Source: Pseudogymnoascus destructans (Eukaryota > Ascomycota > Leotiomycetes > Thelebolales > Thelebolaceae). Taken from it: a stretch of DNA of 64,000 nt. A program made the translations under genes and the position numbers. The notes under the pieces are model-generated. The model did not search any database, had not been told where the DNA came from, and was given only the letters and a program-made list of their open reading frames with translations. The stretch is taken from positions 434,001 to 498,000 of the forward strand of contig NW_020167544.1 of the NCBI RefSeq assembly GCF_001641265.1, read 5' to 3'. Within the stretch, counting starts at the first letter, position 1, and every line of letters begins with the position of its first letter. This document shows positions 31,511 to 42,339 of the stretch, piece after piece.

Positions 31511-33510
31511 GCGGCAAGATCATGGTGGTCATCAAGAAACGCAGAAATCCAAACATAATACCGTATATTTCTAATCTGCCTACTCTATCCAGCCCGGATC
31601 CACAGCCTGCGACTGTTCCAAAGTCGCACCAACCACCACATAGCCCCTCCACTCCCTCCCTGTGCCCGGCACTCCAGACCTTGACCCCACCCCGAATCCA
31701 ACGCCAGCTCCCTTGTCCCACCCCCCCCAGTGTCTGGAAGTTGCGTATCCAGCCAAGTCCGCGGCCCAAGGCTGCCCTGTCAAGTGGGTGTTTGTTGGGG
31801 GGGGTAATATCCAAGATGTTGCTGAGCGATTGTGTATGGTTTGTGTTGATGGTCTTCAGTGAGGGTGTGGTTGTTGGTCGGAGACAGAAGATTGTCGAGA
31901 GCTGGATATATCCACATTGGTTTGGCACTGTTCTGGATGGATCCAGATATCTGTTAGTGGTTTGTGATAAGGGGTTGTTAGGTGACCGCAGACTTACCTG
32001 GTGGATCTGTGCCTGAGCTGTGGAAGAGCTGCCGAAAGTCCTTAACTGAGGCAGAAATGAACGGGGGAAAAGAAGAGGAAAAGAAGAGACGAGAAGCTGG
32101 ACTTACCTTGTGTAAAGCTGGCATAATGTCAGCAGCTACAGAGAGCACGACAGAGAAGGAAACTCCAATGTGGAAACACTGGAAAGAAGCTGCCAAAGTG
32201 GCACCAAAAACAGAATGAAGAAACGGACGAAATAGACAAATTTGAAATACATAAATGAACCAAATACCAACCACTGAACGAGTGTGATCATCACCAGAGT
32301 TGTGAGCAGCACTGCTGATAAACATAGACCCAGAAAAAGAAAAAGAAACAGCACTTATACCTGTTGAGTATAATCGGCCAAATGTGGCGCTGACCAGGGA
32401 CCCCAAACAAATATCCATATCTATCGCCGCCTCCATTGCCACCTCTATCACTATCACCATTTGCTATCACCATCATTATCTCCAAACCAAGACACAAAAA
32501 GCTGAGGAGAAAATGGGGAACTCATTCAAACCAAAGATACCTACCTATGCCACACCTATGCTGGCTGCCCAAAAACAGCTCCACGGATCGGGCATAGTAA
32601 ACACCCTAAAACACAGCCAAAATCAACCCAAAGCTATGCTACCTCCGTTTTTTCAGAATTCGGCAGGCCGACCCCTTCAAGACCAGAAACGGCATTGAAG
32701 GTCGGGGAGGTTTCAACATAGAGACCAATATCAGGAGATCATTGCCACCATGATGATCGGTATCTGGGATGGTCGGCTTGTTGCCCACCGGGGGGGGGGA
32801 TTGTATGGGGAATGGGCAGGATTTGTAGGTGCTTTAGCTTCGGCGAGGTTGTGGATTCGAGAGCATTTTTGGCTTTTGCGACTGGAAGAGGAGAGTCAGT
32901 GGAGACTTAATCAAAATAAGTGATAATAGAGCAAGAGAGGGTTTCCGGCGAGATGATCTGATGGGCCCGCCAGCTGTGCTGACGGTGGCACCAACGAGGG
33001 CTTGGATAACTAGACCCCTTGGAATATAAAGCTTCTTGAGCTGATACTGGCATTCGTATGCCCTGAGGAAATGCTCCAGATGATGGCATGAGCTGTGGCA
33101 GCTCTGCTGGGTTTTGGCGGGGTTTCCTGGTGTTGTGCTGGGTGCATCAGAAACAGAGCAGCAAACTTACCTCAAAGCAATTTAGATAGCTCACCTATCT
33201 AAAGGTGAAGTCGATAATCATGTAGAAAGGAAACAATAGCTGTAGAAATACAGTATCCAAAACATAGAAGTATGGGTGAAGGTGAAGAAGTGGTGAACTC
33301 AGTACAGGTATGGAAGCGAGCGATTTGTGCGATTCTGGCCCAAAATGGAAGGATCCCAGCTTCAGCCCAGAGAGCTCCGAATTGCCCAATATAGAACCTC
33401 AAAGTTATCATTTCAAATGGAAATGGAATTTTATTTTATTCTCTCTATACTGCTTTCATTTCAATTGATATCTGTGCCATTCCAGCGCCTGGATCCTGAA
33501 GTTCTGCCGC
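31511..33510. other. Probable 3' part of the large transposon, no clear exons
   Basis: Several good minus-strand donor sites (GTAAGT complements near 31995, 32105 and 33170) suggest spliced transcription on the minus strand. The pieces between are Pro/Ser-rich and I cannot assign them. One piece (LVIQALVGATVSTAGGPIRS, near 33000) looks coding. Confidence 0.3.
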
Positions 33511-34498
33511 TCACATTACTCCCACGTCCCACCAGCAGTGCACCAGCGTTGCTGCCGATGAGCCTCGAAGGCCAAGATCTACCTCACCTCGGCGTGCTGT
33601 TTGATCCAAACTCAGTGGCCCCTTAGAATATACTGAGGCGGCTTGCTTTCTTTCTTGATTAATACTGACTATGAACACCGGGTTACTTCCAATCCCTGGA
33701 AGTCCTACGATTCCCTGGCTGTTGTGGACAACCCTCATTTGAGGGAGTTGAAGAACAGGGTCCTCTGTCCCGCATTCTTTGATATCTGACACAATTGCAA
33801 ACAGCCTTGCCTCGCCTTGAATCTTTTCGTGAACGAAGCCAACTTCGAACCGGCAAATGCTCTTTCCCCGGACGGTAAAGCAATTCCCTGCTTTAAAAGT
33901 TACTCTGTGGCGTGTGCTACTGGATATATGTTAGATACTACAGTGCTTGATAGAAAGGAAATGAAAGCTTGAACTTACGGATCGATGAAACTGAACCGGG
34001 AGAAGTACTGCAATGGGCGGCCCCAAGACTTGTAATATGAGGATCTTCATAATCTACACGGTATGCTTCTCGTAGTTTTTGCACGAATGGAAGCCCTCCT
34101 GGAGCTGCTCTGGCCACAAAGGCAAATCCAACTCTTTCTCCACATCCTCCCGGCGGACGCATAGGGTGGCTTTCGGCGAGATGTGCGAGCTGTCGGGCTG
34201 GAGGACATTGATGGAGGCTTCTTCGACAATGTCCCACTTCTCGGATGACGGGAGAAGGTGGTTGGTCAGTATGGGACATGTCTTGTGTAGATTCCACATC
34301 TGCATCGAAAGTACAGGCTCGTCATACTCAAAGGCGCCATTTAAGAGGAGGCGCAGCGTGAGATTAATGCACTCTCTCCGCATCAGCACCTTCTCAACAC
34401 TGCGGCCATTCAAATATTGGGCCCAATGCTTGAACATTCTGTTTTGTAGTTAGAAAGAAAATCAAAACCACAGAGAGAAGATGGTTGAGCATACCTGT
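33511..34498 (-). pseudogene. Large transposase, C-terminal block
   Basis: After a donor at about 34492 (AG/GTATGC) and acceptor near 34441, the frame reads MFKHWAQYLNGRSVEKVLMR and continues to about 34060. A later exon (STRHRVTFKAGNCFTVRGKS near 33910) follows a GTAAGT donor at 33975 and runs to about 33515. The frames connect through plausible introns. The block is separated from the middle block only by the hAT insertion. Confidence 0.5.
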
Positions 34499-36790
34499 GT
34501 TTATCCCAGTGTGCGGCACAGATACCTGATTACCTGTGGTGTTCAGGTAATTACCTGGGTAATTACCTACCTGGGCTCATTCTCAAAATACCTGAGTATC
34601 CCGGTATTTTCAGATACTTACCCAGATACATGCCAAGTATTGCCAAGTGTAGCCAAGCCGCACAAATGCTAACGTTGAAATACTCGTCTTCATGCTTGAT
34701 ATGGTGATAATTGCCGTGAAAATGAGTGACTCTCCGTTGTCAGACGTGCCGACGGACCTTGATGGCTATAATCCTCGCGATGAGCCAGCCCTACCAGGGC
34801 TTTTTACCCCTTTTCAGCAATCAAATCCAATTCCTGTCCGTCTACACCCGCCTAGCCAAATGCTACCGCCAACGCAGTCGCTGCTGTTCACGAAGGAACT
34901 ATATTCAAGAATACTACTTGAGAGCAACCCGCCAACTATCAAAGTATGCTGTATGCAGCCTAATTGCGGATACTCGCCCGCAGCTCAAACCCATGCTCAA
35001 GCTGCTGCTTCAACTGGCAATCTTTGGAAACACTATAGTCTTAAGCATAAAGGAATCTATGATGCTCTTAAACACAAGAATACAGCGCCTTCAAGTCAAT
35101 CTAGCAGCACATCATCATTTTTTGAGCCTCGGAGACCAGCGACCCATGAATCAAGACCAACAAACAATCCAGCCAAATATAGAGAGTTAGTGCTATCGTT
35201 TATAGTATCTAATAACCTGTCTTTACGCATTATCGAAAGCTATTCATATCGTCAATTAGTACGGTTCTTAAGTCCATCTGTGTTATCACTTTCGTCAAGA
35301 ACATTGCACCGAGAACTACAACGCCAATTCTCATATCACCGAGGCATACTACAGCTTGAACTCCATTCTCATATTATACATGGAGGCCGGATATCCATAA
35401 CGACAGATGCATGGTCTGCACGGAACTATACAGAGTATGCTGCTGTTACCGCTCATTGGATTAATGATAAATGGCAGCAGAAATCAAAATTGCTTGATGT
35501 GATACATCTTCAAGAGCCTATTCATAGCGGTGAATACTTAGCTCAGCAATTAGCAGCTGTAACAGATAGTATAGCTATTACAGGCGCTATCTTTACATGC
35601 ACCCGAGACAACGCATCATCAAATACTGTGATGCTCTCAGAATATGAGAAATTGGCTAGCAACGCCCAAACATCAACTCAACAACCTTGGACATTTACTG
35701 TCAAAGAAGGCGATGTCCGGTGTATTGCACATATCATAAATCTCGCAGTTCAAGCTGCTCTTACGAGTTTAAAAGCAGAACCAGATGTAGAGACAGAGAC
35801 ATACCGGTGTGAGCAAGGTGCAGCTCGGATTCCATTTAGTAGAGATAGTCATGTGGAAGTCATGAATGCTCTTGCAAAGCTACGAAGACATATCTATGTC
35901 TTTCGTAATCGACGAGCATGGAAGGATGCTTTACAACGACAAGTCAAAGCTATAGGTTTAAAACCACAGCAACTATCACTTGATATGCCAGTACGATGGA
36001 ATTCAACACATCGTATGCTTGATACAGCATTAAAACTCCAAATACCAATCACAGCAGTATGCATAACACAACAGCTTGATATTAGTATGAAAGATATTGC
36101 ATTAACTACAGGAGATTGGGCTGTTATTAAAGATCTTGAACGACTGTTCTTAATATTTCTCAAACCATCAAGACGGCTACAAAGTGATACATATCCGTCA
36201 CTTAACTTTGCTATTCCACTTTATCTTAAAATGATAAATAAAGTTAAGAAGATGCAACAAGAAGTTGGCGAGCACTCAGCAATTGGTATTGCATGCACAG
36301 TAGCTTATCAAAAGCTTCACGTGTATTATACTCTTGCAACAAATCAGCAATGTAAGCACTCAGCTGTAGCTACAATTTGCGATCCACGGATGAACCATAC
36401 AGTGTTTAAAAAGATATATCCAGATAGTACAGATCATGTACGAATCACACGGGCAAGAGCACAGTTTGAAGATGTTTGTAGAACATATAAGACACGGCAA
36501 TATCATCTTGATACAGAGCGTATTGAACGTGAAACAGCTCTTGCAGATGCATTAGGAAATGCAAATACTAGAGTGCAAGAACCAGATTCTGATGAAGATT
36601 TATTTGCATCAGAGGGTATATCATTTGAAGAACCAGAATGGAAACGATGGATGCTTGAACCACGGCCTGGTGAGCATACTGATATTCTCAAATATTGGTC
36701 TGCAAAGCAATATCAATATCCAATAATTGCTCAAGTTGCTCGAGACCATCTTGCAATTCCTGCGACATCAGCACCATCAGAACGGGTATT

Positions 36791-36995
36791 TGTTGAGATC
36801 AGTGGTGTATCTGTATCTGCAGCGGCATAGTTATCACGTTGAGTTGAACAACAGTTCACTTGAATATATGTTTTTTGTATTGTTGTTGTTCTGAGTGAAG
36901 CTATCTACGGAACTATTTGTGGGTGGTCCGCAACCCGATTCGGTTGGCGAGCCACACGCCTAACCAATCAGTCTGAGCAACCTCCTCCTTCAACA
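36791..36995 (-). repeat. Copia 3' LTR (205 bp)
   Basis: TGTTGAGATCAG...CTTCAACA; paired with 41734-41938. One C/T difference (CTACGG here, CTATGG in the other). Confidence 0.95.
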
Positions 36996-37033
36996 CACCC
37001 CTTTGCTGACTGAATTGAGGCCATTCCCATTTC

Positions 37034-40000
37034 CTAGGCCGTGATCACCTTCATCTGAAGCTGCTGTATGAACTTCTCATGTTGTGTGGCGGGTAGCGGC
37101 TTGGTCAATCCATCTGCTACCATGTTGGCTGTTTCCACATACCAGAGGTCAATTGACCCATTTTCAATGTGCTCCCGAATGAAGTGGTGCTTGACATCGA
37201 TATGCTTGGTTCTCTGGTGGAATTTGGGGTTTTCGGCCAAGCTCAATGAGCCTTGGTTGTCTCCATAGATCTTCGTAGCTTGAATGTCATTTCCTGTGTA
37301 CATCATCTGCTTCATGATCTGTTGTAGCCATAGTGCTTCTGACACCGCCTTTGCGAGTGCGTAGTACTCTGCTTCTGTGGTCGATTGTGCCACGGTCTGT
37401 TGTCGCTTTGAAGTGTGTGAAATCACACCTCCGGCGAAGAAGAAGGCATTTCCAAGGACCGATTTACGGTTTGCTTTATCGCTTGCATAGTCTGAGTCAC
37501 AGTATCCATGGAGCTGCGTATCGCCTTGCATGCCATATTCGATTCCAAGCATCTTTGTGCCTTGTAAGTAGTGAAGGATTTGATCTGCTGCTTTTATGTG
37601 AGCTGGCGAAGGATTAGTGAGGAATCTGGACAGAACAGAGACTCCATATGAGATATCTGGTCGAGTCTGGACAGCGAGGTACATGAGCGATCCAATCTTC
37701 GATCCATAGAGTTCAATTTCTGCGTGTGAAGCCTTGCCTTTAAATGGGATCATGACTTCTGCAGCTCCTGTAGCCACAGGTGTGTCCACTGCCTTGCAAT
37801 TCTCCATGCCATAGCGGTGCAGAATCTTTGTGATGTATGCATCTTGACAGAGGGAAATTGTTCCTGCCTCTCTGTTGCGTGTGATCCTCACCCCTACAAA
37901 GTATGCTGCTGGCCCAAGGTCTTCAATTTCGAATTTTCGCATCAGCTCCTTCTTCAGCCCTTGGATTGTTGTGATTTGTTTGCTAATGATCAGCATATCA
38001 TCCACATATGTGACGATGAGGATTCCTGTCTTCTGATTGCAATAAACGCTGTAATCGCTTGCGCATGCAGTGAATCCAAGTCCATGAAGTGCCTTTGCAA
38101 GCTCTCTTTGCCAAAGTCGAGGTGCTTGCTTCAATCCGTAAAGTGCTTTCTGTAGATGGCACATCCAATTTGGCGCATTTTCCAGTATGCTGCCATTGAC
38201 TTCCCAGTCTGGTGGAACATCCATGAAGATTTCTGTGTCCGTGTCAGAATTGAGGAAGGCTCCAACCACATCCACTTGCTCAATTTCAAGTCCGAAAAAT
38301 GCTGCGATTGCGATTGCGAGTTTCCATGTTGTTGTCTTGCACACTCCAGCATATGTCTGATCAAAATCAGTTCCCTGTTTCTGTCTAAAACCTTTTGCAA
38401 CCCATCTCGCTTTGCGCTTCATGATAGAGCCATTCTTGTCTCTCTTGGTTTTGAGGACTAGCTTTCCTGGTAGCACTTTCGCGTGTGATGGTAGTTGAGT
38501 TCGCTGCATAAGCTTCCAAGTGCCCTTGTGTTTGAGGTTTCGGTATTCCTTTTGGATGGCAGCTTGCCATTCTGGCCAGTCTGCTTGCTGCTTTGCTTCT
38601 TCAATTGTACTTGGATCATCGTAGATAGATGTATGTGCTCCAGCTGTGAATGCTGCAATGAATGCTGAGCTCGAATTCTGGTTCTGTGACTGTTGAGTGA
38701 GCTCCATAGCTTGCGGTGGCTGTTGTGGTTGATATGGCTGTTGTGGTCGCTCGCGGGTTTGGTTGCGGGTGACCCTGTTGAACTCAGGTTTTGGGATATA
38801 AACCTTTCGAGTTCTCCTCGCTGTGATAGTGGGCATCAGCTCTATATCCTCATCATCGACTTCTGAGTATTGATCCAACTCATGAAGTTCTAGTTCCTGA
38901 GGTGAGTTTTCGGATTCTGAGATCTCGCTCTCATTTTCGATTTCTGAGTGATGCTCTTCATGCTGTGTTTTAGAGACTCGTTGAATTAGATCTCTGTCAT
39001 AATTTGCCTCACCCCTGGCTCTATGAGGCAGTGTGATAGATGCATCTTCGTTATCGCTTTCAATTTCGTCCTCATCTGGGAATGGCTTCGTAATGAGTCC
39101 TCCTTCGTCGAATCGGACATTTGAGGATCGCACTATGCGATTTTCGAGTGGTCCTCTTCGAGTAGGCACATAGATTTTAAAGATATGTGTGCCTTCATAT
39201 CCAACAAGAATTCCAACTTCTGCCCGTTCTGTAACCTTTGCACTTGTGACCCTCTTTTCCTTTGAGATTTGTACATAAGTCTTGCATCCAAGCACTCGAA
39301 AATGTGCTACAGATGGGCGGTTGTCTTGTCCAGGATGAAGGTTGTCTGTTAAAGCTTCGTATGGCGTCTTGCCTTTCAACTTTGAAGTTGCTGTGCGGTT
39401 GGTAATAAGTACAATTGACTCAAGTATGAGAGGCCAGAGGAACTGTGGAATAGCCATGTCGATCATCGCAGTCCGCGTACACTCGCAGATAATGCCAATT
39501 GACCGCTCTGATGTGCCATCCTGCTCTGGGTTGTAAGGAGTTGTCATTTCGACAATTTGCCCAAGTTCTTCTGCAAGTTCAGTGAGCTTCTTTGGACTGT
39601 ATTCCTTTCCTCCATCCATTCTCCATTTCTTGATGATCTTGCCAAATTGTGTGTTGACCATCTTCTGATATTTGATGAGTGCATCATATGCCTCATTCTT
39701 CGCGCGATGAAAGTATGCCCATCGAACAGTTGTTGCCTTTTCTGTAAAGATAGTTGCATATTTCTTTTTTCCAATTCCTTCTGGCGTGATAATGACCACG
39801 TCAATGTGAACTTCATCGAACGGTTGCAAGTTTCGAGTTACAGCTTGCTTGCGAATGTGTTTCTTCGCCTTTCCTCTCTCGCATGGATCGCACAATTGGA
39901 GAGCTTCATCTTCTTGTTCTTGTGGCGTAAGGTCTTCCTCGTCAGAGATCGCCATGCCTCTCACCATTTTCGAGGTCTTCTGTACATTCGCGAGGCCAAG

Positions 40001-40111
40001 ATGTCCAAATCTGCGATGCCAGAGTCGAATTGAGTGTGGAGGATTCTTCTCATTTTTGTGAGTAGTTGCTGGGAATGCATAGGCTCGAGGTGATGCTTCA
40101 ATTATCATCAT
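37034..40111 (-). CDS. Copia pol: integrase, reverse transcriptase, RNase H
   Basis: A 1025-residue frame begins MMIIEASPRAYAFPATTHKN. The gag-pre-integrase zinc region (RLWHRRFGHLGLANVQ ... LCDPCERGKAKK) is followed by the integrase core (IDVVIITPEG; WRMDGGKEYS; YNPEQDGTSERSIGI), reverse transcriptase (QVDVVGAFLNSDTDTEIFM; IVTYVDDMLII) and RNase H (GYCDSDYASDKANRKSVLG; QSTTEAEYYALAKAVSEALW). All main catalytic residues appear present. The aspartic protease lies in the upstream frame. The start codon overlaps the gag stop (A-UG-A), placing pol in the -1 frame relative to gag. Together with gag it should be able to copy and insert the element. Confidence 0.92.
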   Translation of the reverse strand: MMIIEASPRAYAFPATTHKNEKNPPHSIRLWHRRFGHLGLANVQKTSKMVRGMAISDEEDLTPQEQEDEALQLCDPCERGKAKKHIRKQAVTRNLQPFDEVHIDVVIITPEGIGKKKYATIFTEKATTVRWAYFHRAKNEAYDALIKYQKMVNTQFGKIIKKWRMDGGKEYSPKKLTELAEELGQIVEMTTPYNPEQDGTSERSIGIICECTRTAMIDMAIPQFLWPLILESIVLITNRTATSKLKGKTPYEALTDNLHPGQDNRPSVAHFRVLGCKTYVQISKEKRVTSAKVTERAEVGILVGYEGTHIFKIYVPTRRGPLENRIVRSSNVRFDEGGLITKPFPDEDEIESDNEDASITLPHRARGEANYDRDLIQRVSKTQHEEHHSEIENESEISESENSPQELELHELDQYSEVDDEDIELMPTITARRTRKVYIPKPEFNRVTRNQTRERPQQPYQPQQPPQAMELTQQSQNQNSSSAFIAAFTAGAHTSIYDDPSTIEEAKQQADWPEWQAAIQKEYRNLKHKGTWKLMQRTQLPSHAKVLPGKLVLKTKRDKNGSIMKRKARWVAKGFRQKQGTDFDQTYAGVCKTTTWKLAIAIAAFFGLEIEQVDVVGAFLNSDTDTEIFMDVPPDWEVNGSILENAPNWMCHLQKALYGLKQAPRLWQRELAKALHGLGFTACASDYSVYCNQKTGILIVTYVDDMLIISKQITTIQGLKKELMRKFEIEDLGPAAYFVGVRITRNREAGTISLCQDAYITKILHRYGMENCKAVDTPVATGAAEVMIPFKGKASHAEIELYGSKIGSLMYLAVQTRPDISYGVSVLSRFLTNPSPAHIKAADQILHYLQGTKMLGIEYGMQGDTQLHGYCDSDYASDKANRKSVLGNAFFFAGGVISHTSKRQQTVAQSTTEAEYYALAKAVSEALWLQQIMKQMMYTGNDIQATKIYGDNQGSLSLAENPKFHQRTKHIDVKHHFIREHIENGSIDLWYVETANMVADGLTKPLPATQHEKFIQQLQMKVITA

Positions 40112-41580
40112 ATTCTCATCAAACGGAACATTGGAATACCTTTCTTGTTTACAACCAAGTTCTTGTCCATAATATGCAATTCACCCCTTCCTAAGAGCTT
40201 TCGAGCTCCAAAGATGTTCATTCCGCAGTTTGGAAGATATTGAACTTTGGTAAGGTGTAGGGTGTGAATGCCTCCATCATCTGTTGCGCATTGCAATGTT
40301 CTTTCGCCTTGGCCAAGTGGCTTGGTAATGCCACTTGCTGTGTCAATGGATGGAAGAGTCAATGAGGTTTCGTATGAGCCACTGTTGAATTCCTCGATTG
40401 AGCTGGCGATATGTGTCTCTGCTCCAGTGTCAAATAATGTGCCATTTTGAATTGGCGACCTTGAGTGGTTGAGTTGAACACAAATGTATATGGTGGCGTT
40501 CTTGCCAAATTGACGATATTCATCTTCTTCATCTGATGAGTTGTCATTCTTTGCCTTCTTTAGCTTGTTTAATTTGCTACTTGAGTTTGACGGTTTAAAT
40601 GGCATGAACTTCTTTCCAGTCCGTTGTTCCCATTCGTGACGGAGCTTCTTGTTTGTAACGAAGCAGTTTTCGGGTTCATGCCTTGCGTTTGGATTTTCGC
40701 AGTTCTTGCACATCTTTCCACTCTTCCCTTTTGCACTGTCTTTGAATTTCGAATTTGGTTTGCCCTTCGTAGGTGGTTTGCCATTGTAGTGTATGCTTCC
40801 ATCTGCTTTCTTGTCCTTCTTGCGAGCTTCATCCGTAATATCCTCAATAAGCGCGGAGAGTGTGAGCTTTGTTACTTCACTACGGGTATTCGAGCGCTGG
40901 CGTTCTGCCCAGATTGGCCATGCATCTGAAAGTGCCATGATGAAGAGAATTGGATGCCACGCATCTGGTGGAGAGATCTCGAGGTTGGCGAGCTTCTCAA
41001 TTGCTTTCTTGAACCCAATGATGAATTGTTCAAGGTTTGCGTAGTCTTCGTACTTGATCTTGGTGTATGTTTCAATTGCATTGAAGTTGAGAACTGCGCC
41101 AGTTCCTTCATATTGAGACTGTAAGATCACCCACATTTCGCGTGCTGACTTGCAACCTGCAAGCAGCTGTGATGGTGTTTTCTTCACATTAGTTTGGATG
41201 ATGAGTTTCATCGATGCGTCTCCTGCTTTCCACGCTTTCCATGTGGCGAGTTTCTCAATGTCCACCTTCTCATCGAACTCATCTGCTTGTGGAGGAGCTT
41301 TGCCTTTTGGGTGTACGAAACGGACAAGGTCGTTGGCATCCGCGAGGTCCTCCATCGCAGTTTTCCATTGTATGTAATTCTCCTCTCCTCGGAGTTTCAT
41401 GTTCTCTGGGAGGTTATTCCGACCTCCATTGCCTTCACCCATTGTGAAAGGTCTTGTGTGTTTGGATAAGGAATTTCGAGTTTGTGAGAGTTGGATGATG
41501 GATGATGAATTCGATCTGGGGCTTCCTAGATTGTAGAATTGATCTTCTTCTTCCTCTTCTTGCTGAGTTGAATCGATCAT
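40108..41580 (-). CDS. Copia gag with aspartic protease
   Basis: The frame encodes 490 residues; a likely alternative start is the later MGEGNGGRNNLPENMKLRGE (41442), which matches where copia Gag homology begins. Helical Gag sequence (NYIQWKTAMEDLADANDLVR; MWVILQSQYEGTGAVLNFN) is followed by a zinc-knuckle-like CKNCENPNARHEPENC and the protease active site FDTGAETHIASS near residue 390. Gag forms the particle in which the RNA is copied. The stop TGA (40110-40108) overlaps the pol ATG. Carrying protease in the first frame is unusual enough to note. Confidence 0.88.
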   Translation of the reverse strand: MIDSTQQEEEEEDQFYNLGSPRSNSSSIIQLSQTRNSLSKHTRPFTMGEGNGGRNNLPENMKLRGEENYIQWKTAMEDLADANDLVRFVHPKGKAPPQADEFDEKVDIEKLATWKAWKAGDASMKLIIQTNVKKTPSQLLAGCKSAREMWVILQSQYEGTGAVLNFNAIETYTKIKYEDYANLEQFIIGFKKAIEKLANLEISPPDAWHPILFIMALSDAWPIWAERQRSNTRSEVTKLTLSALIEDITDEARKKDKKADGSIHYNGKPPTKGKPNSKFKDSAKGKSGKMCKNCENPNARHEPENCFVTNKKLRHEWEQRTGKKFMPFKPSNSSSKLNKLKKAKNDNSSDEEDEYRQFGKNATIYICVQLNHSRSPIQNGTLFDTGAETHIASSIEEFNSGSYETSLTLPSIDTASGITKPLGQGERTLQCATDDGGIHTLHLTKVQYLPNCGMNIFGARKLLGRGELHIMDKNLVVNKKGIPMFRLMRI

Positions 41581-41721
41581 CTGCTAGAGGCTGCAAGTTC
41601 GTCTTGAGGTTTTCGTGGAGTGTATGTGCTGTATGTTAGCGCTTGTCCACGAATTCAGATTGTATGTGCTGTAATGAGCACTTCTCTGAATATGATAACT
41701 TTTTTGGCTTTTGCGATAGCC

Positions 41722-41733
41722 GGGCTCATAACC
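41722..41733 (-). promoter_or_regulatory. Copia primer-binding site, initiator-Met tRNA half-molecule type
   Basis: Directly after the 5' LTR, the minus strand reads GGTTATGAGCCC. This is complementary to GGGCTCATAACC, the anticodon-arm sequence of initiator tRNA-Met, not to a tRNA 3' end. Drosophila copia and some Ty1/copia elements are known to prime from an internal cut of this tRNA. Confidence 0.75.
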
Positions 41734-41938
41734 TGTTGAGATCAGTGGTGTATCTGTATCTGCAGCGGCATAGTTATCACGTTGAGTTGAACAACAGTTC
41801 ACTTGAATATATGTTTTTTGTATTGTTGTTGTTCTGAGTGAAGCTATCTATGGAACTATTTGTGGGTGGTCCGCAACCCGATTCGGTTGGCGAGCCACAC
41901 GCCTAACCAATCAGTCTGAGCAACCTCCTCCTTCAACA
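41734..41938 (-). repeat. Copia 5' LTR (205 bp)
   Basis: Pair of 36791-36995. Bounded by TG...CA ends and the GTATT target duplication on its right. Confidence 0.95.
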
Positions 41939-42339
41939 GTATTTAGCAATGGTAGCGATATCATTACTAAGAAAAGGAATAGATTGTCGCCATCAACAAT
42001 TAGATATCTGCTTTGCTTACGGAATTGGGGTTATTTACCAGATGCCGACAGTGACGGTGATGATGCAGATGATGAGGCAGAAGAATAGGAATAGGGGCTG
42101 TCTATTTTATTATTATATTTGTCACGAGTTTCACTTTTCTAGTTACATATTCTAGTTACATATCATTATCTATTTCAAATATCAAAAGCGTCATTTTTGT
42201 ATACGGAATTGAGGCTCAACTACCTGCTAAAGTATCTGTAAATACCTACCTTACCTGAGCAAAGTCGCTCAGATACTTACCTTACCTGGCGAGGACCCAG
42301 ATACTACCTGGGTAGTATCTGCTGAACACTGGTTTATCC

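Larger units (their letters stand above)
36791..41938 (-). mobile_element. Nearly intact Ty1/copia retrotransposon
   Basis: Two 205-bp LTRs (36791-36995 and 41734-41938), starting TGTTGAG and ending CAACA, differ by one base that I can see. The 5-bp duplication GTATT flanks the element (36786-36790 and 41939-41943). Gag and pol frames are open, so insertion was recent. A purine tract (GCAAAGGGG, complement of 36996-37004) precedes the 3' LTR. It lies in the hAT transposase gene, in opposite orientation. Confidence 0.95.
34692..42088 (+). pseudogene. hAT transposase split by the copia insertion
   Basis: The frame from 34692 reaches the copia insertion at 36790 and resumes in the same frame after the 5-bp duplication GTATT (41939-41943), ending at 42088. 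Apart from the insertion it appears intact, about 748 residues. A BED-type zinc finger (CCMQPNCGY ... HYSLKHKGIYDAL) is near residue 80. The RNase-H-like core shows TTDAWSARNY, FTCTRDNASSN and DVRCIAHIINLAV, matching hAT catalytic regions. The C-terminal dimerisation domain (ATSAPSERVF, then SPSTIRYLLCLRNWG) spans the insertion point. Such enzymes excise and insert hAT elements with 8-bp duplications. Confidence 0.85.
34507..42331 (+). mobile_element. hAT transposon interrupted by a copia element
   Basis: The 8-bp target duplication GTTTATCC is present at 34499-34506 and 42332-42339. The ends begin CAGTGTGCGGCACAGATAC on the left and, read inward from the right, CAGTGTTCAGCAGATAC, a short imperfect inverted repeat with the CAGTG start usual for hAT. 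Without the nested copia element it would be about 2.67 kb. The element interrupts the large transposase gene. Confidence 0.9.

Noticed and set aside
39557..40033. 158-codon plus-strand ORF inside copia pol
   Set aside because: Shadow of the pol frame (no cysteine motif, hydrophobic low-information translation), unlike the antisense ORF of the gypsy element, which lies mostly outside pol.
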